A stretch of 22,613 bases of DNA from JBEGTT01 sp041179245. GTDB lineage: Bacteria > Pseudomonadota > Gammaproteobacteria > Burkholderiales > Rhodocyclaceae. Made by a program: the position numbers and the translations under genes. Below the pieces are notes generated by a model that had not been told where the DNA came from, did no database searches, and was given only the letters and a program-made list of their open reading frames with translations. The stretch covers positions 1 through 22,613 of the forward strand of contig JBEGTT010000205.1 in assembly GCA_041179245.1 (NCBI GenBank). The letters are read 5' to 3'. Shown here piece after piece: positions 8,929 through 15,940 of this stretch (position 1 is the stretch's first letter; every line of letters begins with the position of its first letter).

Positions 8929-8958
8929 ATTTTACGTGAGCCTTAGTGCTGTCTGGAA
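8929..8958 (-). promoter_or_regulatory. possible regBA promoter
   Basis: On the minus strand TAAAAT (complement of 8929-8934) can serve as -10 and TTCCAG (complement of 8953-8958) as a weak -35, with an 18-bp spacer. Transcription would then start at or very near the regB ATG, which fits the missing Shine-Dalgarno and suggests a leaderless message. The RegA-type box at 8960-8974 lies directly upstream of the -35. Confidence 0.3.
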
Positions 8959-8959
8959 T

Positions 8960-8974
8960 GCGACGCTTTGTCGC
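8960..8974. promoter_or_regulatory. candidate RegA/PrrA binding site
   Basis: GCGAC-GCTTT-GTCGC is a perfect 5-bp inverted repeat with a 5-bp spacer, extended to 6 bp by the flanking T and A. It matches the GCGNC-N(variable)-GNCGC form reported for the RegA/PrrA family. It lies 38 bp upstream of the regB start and about 110 bp upstream of pyrC. Autoregulation of regBA is the simplest reading; an effect on pyrC is possible but less likely. Confidence 0.55.
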
Positions 8975-9084
8975 ACCTTGAGGAGCTTCTCGTTTTCTGA
9001 AATGCCTATAAAAATAGCGTCTGGCTGCTAGAATCCAGCAGTTCCTTATTAGGCGCGCTTAACGTCAGAAAACTGGATTTGAAC

Positions 9085-10116
9085 ATGCAATTAACCCTTA
9101 CACGCCCCGATGATTGGCATCTTCACCTACGCGATGATCAGGCTTTAGCCGCAGTCTTACCGCATACGGCTCGTCAATTTGGCCGCGCCATAGTGATGCC
9201 CAATCTTAAGCCGCCAGTCACCACCGTTGAGCAGGCCGAGATGTATCGTCAGCGTATTCTTCAGGTTTTGCCACAGGGGATGTGTTTTGAGCCACTAATG
9301 ACCTTATATCTGACGGACAACACGCCTATTAGTGAGGTTACTAAGGCGGTTGCCTCTGGTTTCGTCAAAGCCGTCAAACTGTATCCGGCAGGTGCAACGA
9401 CCAATTCTGATGCTGGCCTCACTGATATCACTAAAGCGTATGCCACGCTGGCGGAAATGGAACGCGTCGGCTTACCGCTGCTGGTGCATGGTGAAGTGAC
9501 CGATCCAAAGGTTGATCTCTTTGATCGCGAGAAGGCTTTTATCGATACTGTGTTGCTGCCGCTGATTCAACGTTTTCCGAAATTGAAGGTGGTGATGGAA
9601 CATATCACCACCAAAGATGCTGCCGAGTTTGTGTCCGAAGCGCCATCCAATGTGGCAGCAACGATCACGGCTCACCATCTGCTCTACAACCGAAATGCGA
9701 TCTTTCAAGGCGGTGTTCGCCCACACTGGTATTGCTTACCTGTGCTGAAGCGCGAAATTCACCGAGAAGCACTCGTTGCTGCAGCGATCTCTGATAGCCC
9801 AAAATTCTTTCTGGGTACCGATTCAGCACCGCACGCCAAACAAACCAAGGAAGCAACTTGCGGCTGTGCCGGTTGTTATACCGCCTACGCTGCGCTTGAG
9901 TTGTACGCCGAAGCGTTCGAGCTGGCCGGCGCACTGGATAAGCTAGAAGCTTTCGCTAGTTTTAACGGCCCAGACTGGTACGGCTTGCCGCGTAATCTTG
10001 ATACCGTGACCTTGCATAAAGAAACTTGGACCGTGCCTACCGATTACCCTTACCTGAGTGGTGATTGTCTAGTGCCTTTGCGGGCTGGCGAAACTCTTTC
10101 CTGGAAAATGCGCTAA
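9085..10116 (+). CDS. pyrC: dihydroorotase, class II (E. coli type)
   Basis: Third step of pyrimidine biosynthesis: reversible cyclisation of N-carbamoyl-L-aspartate to L-dihydroorotate, in the cytoplasm. Similarity to E. coli PyrC is high along the whole length. Zinc ligands are in DDWHLHLRD (His12, His14 from this ATG). The carboxylated lysine is Lys98 in AVKLYPAGATTNS. Other metal ligands are His135 (LLVHGE) and His173 (MEHITTKDA), and the catalytic Asp246 lies in FLGTDSAPHA. The Cys pair in ATCGCAGCYTA is also conserved. A TTG at 9079 is in frame, but the ATG at 9085 fits the family N-terminus and follows GGA at 9074-9076. The intergenic region upstream is shared with regB. Confidence 0.96.
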   Translation: MQLTLTRPDDWHLHLRDDQALAAVLPHTARQFGRAIVMPNLKPPVTTVEQAEMYRQRILQVLPQGMCFEPLMTLYLTDNTPISEVTKAVASGFVKAVKLYPAGATTNSDAGLTDITKAYATLAEMERVGLPLLVHGEVTDPKVDLFDREKAFIDTVLLPLIQRFPKLKVVMEHITTKDAAEFVSEAPSNVAATITAHHLLYNRNAIFQGGVRPHWYCLPVLKREIHREALVAAAISDSPKFFLGTDSAPHAKQTKEATCGCAGCYTAYAALELYAEAFELAGALDKLEAFASFNGPDWYGLPRNLDTVTLHKETWTVPTDYPYLSGDCLVPLRAGETLSWKMR

Positions 10117-10126
10117 GGACTTTTAT

Positions 10127-10597
10127 ATGAAGCTGTCTGCCATCCTGCTCCCCTTGCTTACGCTGCCATTTCTTGCGGCGTGTACTGACGATGCTGCCTC
10201 GCACATGATTGATGGTCGCTTTAATGCGCTATCGCTGGCACGTGAACAACCGTATTTCTGGGAAAGTAAGGTTAAGTATTTTCTGGTGGTTTCACGTTTA
10301 CCGGACTGCCAACGTAAACACTTCATGGTGTTAGGAAATCCGCTGGCTAAGACCGAATTGTGGGATATGGGGGGCGGAACCTTTCTTTTGCGCCAAAGCA
10401 ACAAGATGTACGTCACCGAGAACCGGACGTGTGAAGGATTCGCACCGTTACCTGAGGTGCCAGAACAAGGGATGGGAACCCTTTTAGGGACTTTTCAGGA
10501 AAAAGAGGGGGAGTTCCGTTTCAAGGCCGTTCCTGCACCACCCAAACCGCTCGGGGAGGGCGAGCTTCCGCCTGCTATTCCCGCTAACCCCCGCTAA
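10127..10597 (+). CDS. small lipoprotein of unknown function
   Basis: A 156-residue protein with a lipoprotein signal (KLSAILLPLLTLPFLAAC, lipobox LAAC, Cys19). The mature part is small and globular, with a Trp/Tyr-containing stretch (EQPYFWESKVKYFLVVSRLPDC), two further Cys residues (PDC and RTC, possibly a disulfide) and a Pro-rich tail (PAPPKPLGEGELPPAIPANPR). It starts 10 bp after pyrC with AAGGA as ribosome binding site, so it is probably cotranscribed with pyrC, although a pyrimidine role is not implied. I know of no function; similar small lipoproteins occur near this position in other proteobacteria. Confidence 0.8.
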   Translation: MKLSAILLPLLTLPFLAACTDDAASHMIDGRFNALSLAREQPYFWESKVKYFLVVSRLPDCQRKHFMVLGNPLAKTELWDMGGGTFLLRQSNKMYVTENRTCEGFAPLPEVPEQGMGTLLGTFQEKEGEFRFKAVPAPPKPLGEGELPPAIPANPR

Positions 10598-10624
10598 CCT
10601 ATAGCCCATGCGATAATCCGCGCC

Positions 10625-11042
10625 GGGAACGTTGCCCAGGCAATCGCTGCGTATGTTTGACTTGTTCAAAACACGGGGAGGAAAGTCCGGGCTCCACAGG
10701 GCAGAATGCCGGCTAACGGCCGGGTGTTATAAGTCGCGAGGCGCAAGCCAAACGACCAAGGCAACGGAAAGTGCAACAGAGAATAGACCGCCGGTTTTGG
10801 TAACAAGATCGGTAAGGGTGAAACGGTGGTGTAAGAGACCACCACGCTGGCGGTAACGTTCAGCGGTACGGTAAACCCCATTCGGAGCAAGACCAAGTAG
10901 GGAAGCATTAGGCGTGGCCCGCGCTGCTTCCGGGTAGGTTGCTTGAGCTGGTCAGTAATGGCCCGCCTAGAGGAATGATTGCCACGGTGACTGGTGTTCC
11001 AGAAACCGTACAGAACCCGGCTTATCGGGCAGCGCTCCCACA
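10625..11042 (+). ncRNA. rnpB: RNase P RNA, bacterial type A
   Basis: Catalytic RNA of RNase P, which removes tRNA 5' leaders. Diagnostic conserved stretches are GGGGAGGAAAGTCCGGGCTC near 10675, GTGCAACAGAGA (10770-10781), GGTAAGGGTGAAA, CGGAGCAAGACCAAGTAGGG, GGGTAGGTTGCTTGAG and CAGAACCCGGCTTATCG near the 3' end. The P1 stem can be drawn between 10625-10637 and 11027-11039 with one mismatch and one G-U pair, which sets the ends. A -10-like GATAAT lies at 10612-10617, 8 bp upstream of the inferred 5' end, with no clear -35. Length of about 418 nt is slightly longer than E. coli, mostly between AGAGGAATGATTGCCACGG and CAGAACCC. ORFs drawn across this locus are not genes. Confidence 0.97.
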
Positions 11043-11074
11043 GAATTGTTTAGGTATGGTTAGGATATTGATCG

Positions 11075-12415
11075 ATGAGCGAAACGAAAAATCAGGATAG
11101 CGGCTTGGCTGATTTGGCCGATTTTGTCGGCTGGTTTCGCTTGGTCACGCCGTACATCAACGCCTTTCGCAACAAAACCTTTGTCATCGCTTTTGGTGGC
11201 AAAGCGATTAGTGGCCCATTGGCCAAAACCCTAGCCTACGACGTTAACCTGCTCGCCAGTTTGGGCATTCGGCTGATTCTGGTGCATGGTGCCAAACCGC
11301 AAATCGAAGAAGAATTAGAAGAAAAAGGGCTGAAGTCCGAATTTCATAAAGGCTATCGCGTCACGGATGCGGCCACGCTAGATTGTGTGCTGGATGCGGT
11401 CGGTAGCGTCTATTTGGAAATTGAAGGTCTACTTTCTCAAGGCTTGCCCAACACACCAATGGCTAACGCGCATATTCGCGTGATTGGTGGCAACTTCATC
11501 ACCGCTCAGCCGATTGGCGTTCTCGAAGGCGTCGATCTGCAATACGCCGGCAAAGTCCGCAAAGTCGATTCCGAAGGGCTTAACGCGCAACTGAGCATCG
11601 GCAATATCGTGCTGCTGTCTTGCCAAGGCTCATCTCCCACCGGTGAAATCTTTAATCTGCAAATGGAAGAAGTGGCCGAAGCGGTAGCTGTAGCAGTGAA
11701 AGCTGACAAGCTGGTGTTTTTGACCGATAGCCGGGGCGTGACCGACGACAAAGGCGAATTGCTCGATGCCATCACCGCCGACCACGCCCAAAAACTGGTT
11801 ATAAGCGGCGATTGGCTAACGACTGACTTAAAGCGTTACCTTCCTTGTTCAGTGCGCGCTAGTCGCCAAGGCGTTGCGCGGGTGCATCTGATTAGTTACG
11901 AACAAGACGGCGCATTGCTGCAAGAGCTGTTTACCCACGATGGTATTGGTACGGTCATTTCCCGTGAGTCGCTTGAGCGCATCCGCGAAGCCCGTGCTGA
12001 CGATATTGGCGCGCTCATTGCGCTGATCGAACCGCTCGAAGAGGACGGTACTTTGGTGCATCGCCCTCGCGAATTGCTCGAACGCGAAATTACGCATTTC
12101 TCTATCGTTGAACATGACGGCATGATTGTCGGCTGCGCAGCCTTGTATCCTTATTCCGAAGAAGGGGCAGAACTGGCGTGTTTAGCGGTTCACGCAGCAC
12201 AACGCGAATGGGGCTACGGCGAACAATTGATGCAACGAATTGCCGCTCGCGCCAAAGCCTTGGGGATGAAGAAACTGTTTGTTCTAACCACCCGTACCGA
12301 ACACTGGTTTGTCGAACGGGGGTTCAAAATCGTTTCGCCGGAAGATTTGCCGATTGAAAAACGGCAGATGTACAACTATCAGCGCCGCTCAAAGGTGCTG
12401 TGTAAGCAGCTTTAA
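11075..12415 (+). CDS. argA: amino-acid N-acetyltransferase (N-acetylglutamate synthase)
   Basis: First step of arginine biosynthesis: acetyl-CoA plus L-glutamate gives N-acetylglutamate. The 446 residues comprise an N-terminal amino-acid-kinase domain (about 25-290, with FVIAFGGKAI, LVHGAKPQIEEEL and DSRGVTDDKGELLD) and a C-terminal GNAT domain (about 300-440). In the GNAT domain, LACLAVHAAQREWGYGEQLM holds the acetyl-CoA binding loop, and TTRTEHWFVERGF is the usual end motif. This is the classical E. coli-type ArgA layout; the N-terminal domain is expected to bind arginine for feedback inhibition. AGGA at 11060-11063 precedes the ATG. A strong terminator follows 40 bp after the stop. Confidence 0.96.
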   Translation: MSETKNQDSGLADLADFVGWFRLVTPYINAFRNKTFVIAFGGKAISGPLAKTLAYDVNLLASLGIRLILVHGAKPQIEEELEEKGLKSEFHKGYRVTDAATLDCVLDAVGSVYLEIEGLLSQGLPNTPMANAHIRVIGGNFITAQPIGVLEGVDLQYAGKVRKVDSEGLNAQLSIGNIVLLSCQGSSPTGEIFNLQMEEVAEAVAVAVKADKLVFLTDSRGVTDDKGELLDAITADHAQKLVISGDWLTTDLKRYLPCSVRASRQGVARVHLISYEQDGALLQELFTHDGIGTVISRESLERIREARADDIGALIALIEPLEEDGTLVHRPRELLEREITHFSIVEHDGMIVGCAALYPYSEEGAELACLAVHAAQREWGYGEQLMQRIAARAKALGMKKLFVLTTRTEHWFVERGFKIVSPEDLPIEKRQMYNYQRRSKVLCKQL

Positions 12416-12456
12416 GGGATTTTCAGGACGTATCAGGAAGAATCACAACCCCCAGC

Positions 12457-12483
12457 AAACCCCGGTAAATCCGGGGTTTTTTG
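12457..12483 (+). terminator. intrinsic terminator of argA
   Basis: A 9-bp perfect stem, AAACCCCGG (12457-12465) and CCGGGGTTT (12471-12479), with a 5-base loop and a run of T to 12482. It marks the boundary between core genes and the mobile island. Confidence 0.9.
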
Positions 12484-12484
12484 T

Positions 12485-12526
12485 TTCTGGACGTTCCAGA
12501 ATGAACCGTAACATCGCATTGATGTT
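12485..12526. repeat. two adjacent inverted repeats between argA terminator and integrase
   Basis: TTCTGG-ACGTT-CCAGAA (12485-12501) and AACATC-GCATT-GATGTT (12510-12526) are both perfect 6-bp inverted repeats with 5-bp spacers, lying back to back just after the argA terminator. Their position at the island edge makes them candidates for an integrase core-type site or operator. No second copy was found that would define an attachment repeat. Confidence 0.4.
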
Positions 12527-12547
12527 GTGTAGCTAGGTGTGTAGCTA
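12527..12547 (+). repeat. tandem GTGTAGCTA repeats
   Basis: GTGTAGCTA occurs at 12527-12535 and 12539-12547 (12-bp period), again at 12870-12878, and inverted (TAGCTACAC) at 12897-12905. Four exact copies of a 9-mer within 380 bp at and inside the integrase gene are unlikely by chance. Arm-type integrase binding sites are one explanation. Confidence 0.5.
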
Positions 12548-12627
12548 TTACCATAGCAGCACGGTTTTATGGGTTTTTGGCTTTTGCTAACTACACAGAT
12601 CGATTTAGCTACGCATTTGGGGCGGTT

Positions 12628-13888
12628 ATGGGAAACGAAATAAACAAGCTATCAGACGTTCAAGTTAAGAACTGGATCAAGGCCGCACTGCCTGTGGTCA
12701 AGGCTGATGGTGGCGGGCCTAACCTTCACTATGTCCAAGAGGCAAGCCGAGGCAGGGCAGGGGACGTGGGTGCTACGTTATCGAATGGAAGGAAAGGCCA
12801 AAGAGCTAACCATCGGTAACTATCCCGACACATCAATATCCAAGGCGAGGGAAATCGCCGCCGTTCAGCGTGTAGCTATAAAACAAGGGTTTGACGTAGC
12901 TACACAGAACGGGACACCAAAGAACAGCAACGTTCAGATGCAGCTAAAGAGAAGGTTGGGACAGTAAAAGCCCTGTTTGATGTATTCCACGCAAGCCAGA
13001 TCGCCCCGGCTTGGAAAGACACAGGCAGTATCACCAGCCTATTTGAGCTGCACATCACTCCCAGTGATCGGAAAAAAACAGGTGGCGGCGATTGTTCCCG
13101 CCGATATTGAGGCCGTTCTGTCACCCTTATCTGATAGGGGTGTAACTCGAACCGCCTTAAAAGTCCTGCAAATGCTCAAACGCTTCTTTAACTTTGCTAT
13201 CAAGAAGCACCTGATTACATCAAACCCCGCCGCCCCTTACAACAGCACAGACATAAACGGGAAGGCGGGACCAAGGAGAAGGGTGTTATCGGCTGATGAT
13301 GAGGCTATGAGGTCAACGCCCAACTTTCCACCCCATGTATCTTCTGCCATCAAGTTGCTACTTGCCCTGGCTGTTAGAAAGAGTGAGCTGGTGCAGGCCA
13401 AGTGGACGGAGTTCGATTTGGATAACGCTGTTTGGCATATCCCTACTGACAGGACAAAAACAGAATCAGCCATTCGCATTCCACTATCCAACTGGGCACT
13501 TGAAGTGCTGAACGAACAGAAGGCCAAGAGCTTTAATGATTACGTTTTCCCAATGATCCGCAAATCACCCGGCAAGGTGACGGAATACATGGGAGATAGC
13601 ACAATCAATCACGCTTTGTACCGCCTTCAGTCTGACCTTGAGCCATTCACTGTGCATGACTTACGACGAACAGCCCGCACCCACCTTGCCGCACTTGGCA
13701 CCCCAAGCCATATTGCCGAGATGTGCTTAAACCACAAACCCAAGGGCATAGAATCTGTTTATAACGTTTATGATTATTTTGAGGAACGGAAAGCATCATT
13801 GCGTTCACTCTCGAATCTTTTTCAGTCATTCGAGAGTGGTAATTCCGGCAAAATTATCCCGTTCAAACAGTCGCAGAAAACCGCCTGA
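12628..13888 (+). pseudogene. tyrosine recombinase/phage integrase, three frameshifts
   Basis: Site-specific recombinase of the P4-type/DUF4102 integrase family, broken across two reading frames. The N-terminal arm-binding domain starts MGNEINKLSDVQVKNWIKAA and runs to KADGGG in frame 1. It continues as LTFTMSKRQAEAGQGTWVLR and ELTIGNYPDTSISKAREIAA in frame 2 (shift near 12718), then as TKEQQRSDAAKEKVGTVKAL in frame 1 (shift near 12900-12910), and finally as VIGKKQVAAIVPADIEAVL onward in frame 2 (shift near 13060). The catalytic domain keeps Arg in LAVRKSELVQAKW, HDLRRTARTHLAALG, a late His (LNHK) and probably the nucleophile Tyr in YNVYDYFEERK. The shifts look like single-base insertion, deletion and insertion. 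Reassembled length of about 420 residues is normal for the family. It is inactive unless the shifts are read errors. Confidence 0.88.
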
Positions 13889-14060
13889 TTTATCCTACCC
13901 CCCTATCTTTTTTACTGGGACAAGTGGGGCAACTGGGACAAACGGCTATTATTTGACAAAAGTAACAATATTTACCCCCAAAATCTCGCCGGCGGTGTCC
14001 CGGATGATTGAAAAATGCCGCGCAAAGATACTGCCGGAACCAATACCACCAGTGGCGGCG

Positions 14061-14081
14061 TGTAATTAGCTGTATTACAAT
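14061..14081 (+). promoter_or_regulatory. probable higBA promoter with operator
   Basis: TGTAAT-N7-ATTACA (14061-14079) is a perfect 6-bp inverted repeat, typical in size for an operator of an Xre-type antitoxin. It overlaps a -10 element TACAAT at 14076-14081. Transcription would start about 7 bases later, at the higB ATG (14088), which has no Shine-Dalgarno; a leaderless toxin message is therefore possible. No good -35 is visible. Confidence 0.5.
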
Positions 14082-14087
14082 AAGCCA

Positions 14088-14366
14088 ATGATTCAAAACT
14101 TCCAGCACAAGGGGCTTCTTCGCTTTTTCTCTCACGATGAAAGAAAGGGGCTTAACGCAAAACACATACCGCGTATTGAGCGCCTACTGGATCGGCTTGA
14201 TGCCGCTGCGTGTCCCGAAGATATGAATATTCCCGGCTTTGATTTTCACGGTCTAACCGGGTTTAACCCAAAGCGGTACGCGGTGAGCGTATCTGGCAAC
14301 TGGCGTATCACCTTCGCTTTTGATGGTGAGGATGCCGTAGACGTTGATTTAGAGGATTACCACTGA
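14088..14366 (+). CDS. higB: HigB/RelE-family toxin of a type II toxin-antitoxin system
   Basis: A 92-residue RelE/HigB superfamily protein, expected to be a ribosome-dependent mRNA interferase. Family marks are the N-terminal FQHKGLLRFFSHDERKGLNA helices, the LDRLDAA segment, HGLTGFNPKRYAVSVSGNWR and ITFAFDGEDAVDVDLEDYH at the C-terminus. The normal full-length size and the downstream antitoxin identify the HigBA order (toxin first). The stop is 1 bp before the higA ATG. It is one of the few intact genes in the decayed island, as expected for an addiction module. Confidence 0.92.
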   Translation: MIQNFQHKGLLRFFSHDERKGLNAKHIPRIERLLDRLDAAACPEDMNIPGFDFHGLTGFNPKRYAVSVSGNWRITFAFDGEDAVDVDLEDYH

Positions 14367-14367
14367 T

Positions 14368-14676
14368 ATGAGCCTACGAAGCCCAAACAGAAAGCCAACG
14401 CACCCCGGCGCGGTGCTGCGTGAAGACGTTTTACCGGCGCTGGATATTACACAGGGTGAGCTGGCTAATCGTTTATCTGTGAGCCGTTTAACCGTGTCGG
14501 AAGTTCTTCACGAAAAACGTGGACTATCCGCTGACTTGGCAATTAGGATCGGCAAGCTAACCGGAACCACGCCGGAAAGCTGGCTACGGATGCAGGAAAC
14601 GTTAGACCTGTGGGAGTTGTCCCAAACCAAAGCAAGCCTGTACGCACAGATTCAGCCTGTGGCGATGGCCGCATAG
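14368..14676 (+). CDS. higA: HigA antitoxin, Xre-family HTH
   Basis: A 102-residue antitoxin and autorepressor. It opens with RKPTHPGAVLREDVLPALDI, the typical HigA start, followed by an Xre helix-turn-helix (TQGELANRLSVSRLTVSEVL) and GLSADLAIRIGKLTGTTPES, with WLRMQETLDLWELS near the end. It is translated right after higB, with AGAGG at 14351-14355 as likely ribosome binding site inside the toxin gene. It should bind HigB and the palindrome upstream of higB. Confidence 0.93.
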   Translation: MSLRSPNRKPTHPGAVLREDVLPALDITQGELANRLSVSRLTVSEVLHEKRGLSADLAIRIGKLTGTTPESWLRMQETLDLWELSQTKASLYAQIQPVAMAA

Positions 14677-14687
14677 GTAAATTACCG

Positions 14688-15003
14688 ATGATCGAGCGCA
14701 TCAACAATCAATTGAATAAATGGGCTGAATGGGAGCGCACCGGAAAAACAAACATAGGCTACCCAAAAAAATCCGCATTTGTTGGCGCGATGGGTGGGCA
14801 TGGCTATGAGCCGCGCAGTTGCATCGCTTCCGCCGGAATTAAAAACAGTTGTTGATTTGTTCTACCGAACGATGAAATCGTGCACCGCAATTGAGATTGC
14901 CAGGCATTTGCAGTGTTCTAAGGAACGGTTTATCACCGACTACATAGGGCGCATGCGCACATCATGGAAAGCCTACAAGAATGAGATGGTATTCACAGAT
15001 TGA
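14688..15003 (+). pseudogene. phage antitermination protein Q-like, frameshifted
   Basis: Frame 0 from the ATG at 14688 gives MIERINNQLNKWAEWERTGK, then GYPKKSAFVGAMGGHGYEPR, and ends after 20 further wrong-frame residues. A second frame continues with LPPELKTVVDLFYRTMKSC, IEIARHLQCSKERF and a short tail to 15003. I recall this pairing (Trp-rich start, SAFVGAMGG, then PPELK and an HTH-like helix) from small phage antiterminator Q-like proteins. About a dozen residues that usually lie between the halves are missing, so a small deletion near 14815 probably caused the shift. It is a prophage late-regulator remnant; the family call is from memory. Confidence 0.6.
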
Positions 15004-15078
15004 AAGGTTGGCCGCGTGAGCCACTCGCTAATGATCGAATAGCCAATATCAGAAGCCGCTCAACGCATAGCCGATGAA

Positions 15079-15504
15079 TTGGAAAGACTAGGAAAAATCG
15101 CCGTAGCCGGAGAGGTTGATCTACTGAACAGCCCCGCTAACGAATGGTTTTCCCGAATTGGTGGGGCAATAATCAAAGGCGAGCTAAAAGCAACATGCGG
15201 CGGATGCCCAATTGACCATTCGTCAGACTCCGCAATAGTTGCTGCGTTTGTTTCAGATATTCGGGCAGACAAACTTAACGAATGGCTGGCGGCGAGTGGG
15301 AGCGTAGTTTCATTGCCTGAATGCACCGAAGTAAAAGTAATTACCGAGGATCAAACCAAACCATCAACCTCATTAAACCCCATCCGGCTGACCGAGCCGG
15401 TACTCAATGAGGCTACCACTGACAGAACAGCCACAAACCAACTATCTGAGCTTATCGAGAAGGCTATTAAACACGCTGGATCATGTTCTCCGGGAGTGGG
15501 CTGA
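15079..15504 (+). CDS. hypothetical protein, possibly 5'-truncated
   Basis: Unrecognised. The frame has a weak TTG start at 15079, but the sequence before it (AAQRIADE then LERLGKIAVAG) reads like protein back to a stop codon at about 15040, so the true start may be lost. Visible features are a helical start, an EWFSRIGGAIIKGELKATC stretch, a Cys pair (CGGC) and a polar, low-complexity C-terminal third. The last part overlaps the next ORF by about 100 bp in another frame. It lies between a broken antiterminator and a cut gene, so prophage cargo is plausible. Confidence 0.35.
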   Translation: MERLGKIAVAGEVDLLNSPANEWFSRIGGAIIKGELKATCGGCPIDHSSDSAIVAAFVSDIRADKLNEWLAASGSVVSLPECTEVKVITEDQTKPSTSLNPIRLTEPVLNEATTDRTATNQLSELIEKAIKHAGSCSPGVG

Positions 15505-15658
15505 GGGTGAAAGTGTGCCGCTGCCGCTTACCGGGTTTTCGGGAGATTCTCTAAAGTACAAGGGTACTGGATACGACAAAAACGGTATCTTAGACGAGCT
15601 TACAAAAAAAGCTCTTGGTGATCGCCTGTCTCGCAGAAGAAAGAAAAAACACGCTTGA
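15407..15658 (+). CDS. small basic phage-type hypothetical protein
   Basis: An 83-residue ORF whose second half (LNTLDHVLREWAEGE, KALGDRLSRRRKKKHA) looks like real protein, ending in a very basic tail (RRRKKK) that could bind nucleic acid. The first 25 residues overlap the previous ORF in a different frame and may not be translated as drawn. I have a vague memory of similar short phage proteins but cannot name a family. Confidence 0.35.
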   Translation: MRLPLTEQPQTNYLSLSRRLLNTLDHVLREWAEGESVPLPLTGFSGDSLKYKGTGYDKNGILDELTKKALGDRLSRRRKKKHA

Positions 15659-15794
15659 TTTTCCGCGTTATTACTCGCGTAACCTCGTTTATCCGCGTTT
15701 CATTTTAGCCATAACGTTTTTCAGTAATCATTCGCCCACTCGCCAAGTAACGGCGGGTTGTTTCAGGTCTTACCTGATTAACCAAGGGGCTAAT

Positions 15795-15940
15795 ATGCAA
15801 ACCACTGCTTTACCCGCCGAGCATGTGCCGGCAATCGAAAAAATCCCGCACGCAGCTAAGCGTATGTGTGTCTCGTGTTGGCGCGCGTTTAAAATTACCC
15901 AAGGGCGAAAGCTGCCTGACATAGGTCAGCTTGTTTTTAG
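15795..15940 (+). pseudogene. unknown gene cut off by IS21-family remnant
   Basis: ATG at 15795 with a good ribosome binding site (AAGGGG at 15784-15789) opens about 49 codons: a Pro-rich start (TTALPAEHVPAIEKIPHAAK), a CVSCW motif, then FKITQGRKLPDIGQL. The frame then runs into the IS end at 15941 and continues with non-family residues to a stop at 16022. The start site and sequence look genuine, so this is the 5' end of a gene interrupted by the element. Family unknown; the continuation was not found on the other side of the IS remnant. Confidence 0.5.

Noticed and set aside
9025..9041. CTGCT-N7-AGCAG hairpin upstream of pyrC as a pyrimidine-responsive attenuator
   Set aside because: The stem is only 5 bp, it does not cover the ribosome binding site, and there is no T-run or leader peptide. 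TAGAAT inside it may just be a -10 element.
10632..10908. ORFs on both strands between the small lipoprotein and argA
   Set aside because: They lie wholly or largely inside rnpB, whose conserved RNA blocks and P1 pairing explain the sequence.
12485..12560. A defined attL/attR pair for the island
   Set aside because: No duplicated argA 3' end, tRNA end or other direct repeat longer than 9 bp was found at a right border in the window.
13953..13980. TTGACA at 13953-13958 as -35 of the higBA promoter
   Set aside because: No -10 lies at proper distance, and higB starts more than 100 bp downstream; the TACAAT at 14076 fits better.
13770..14069. Plus-strand ORF running from the integrase end into the higB upstream region
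   Set aside because: Its first 40 codons overlap the integrase in another frame, no ribosome binding site or family is evident, and the rest is low-complexity.
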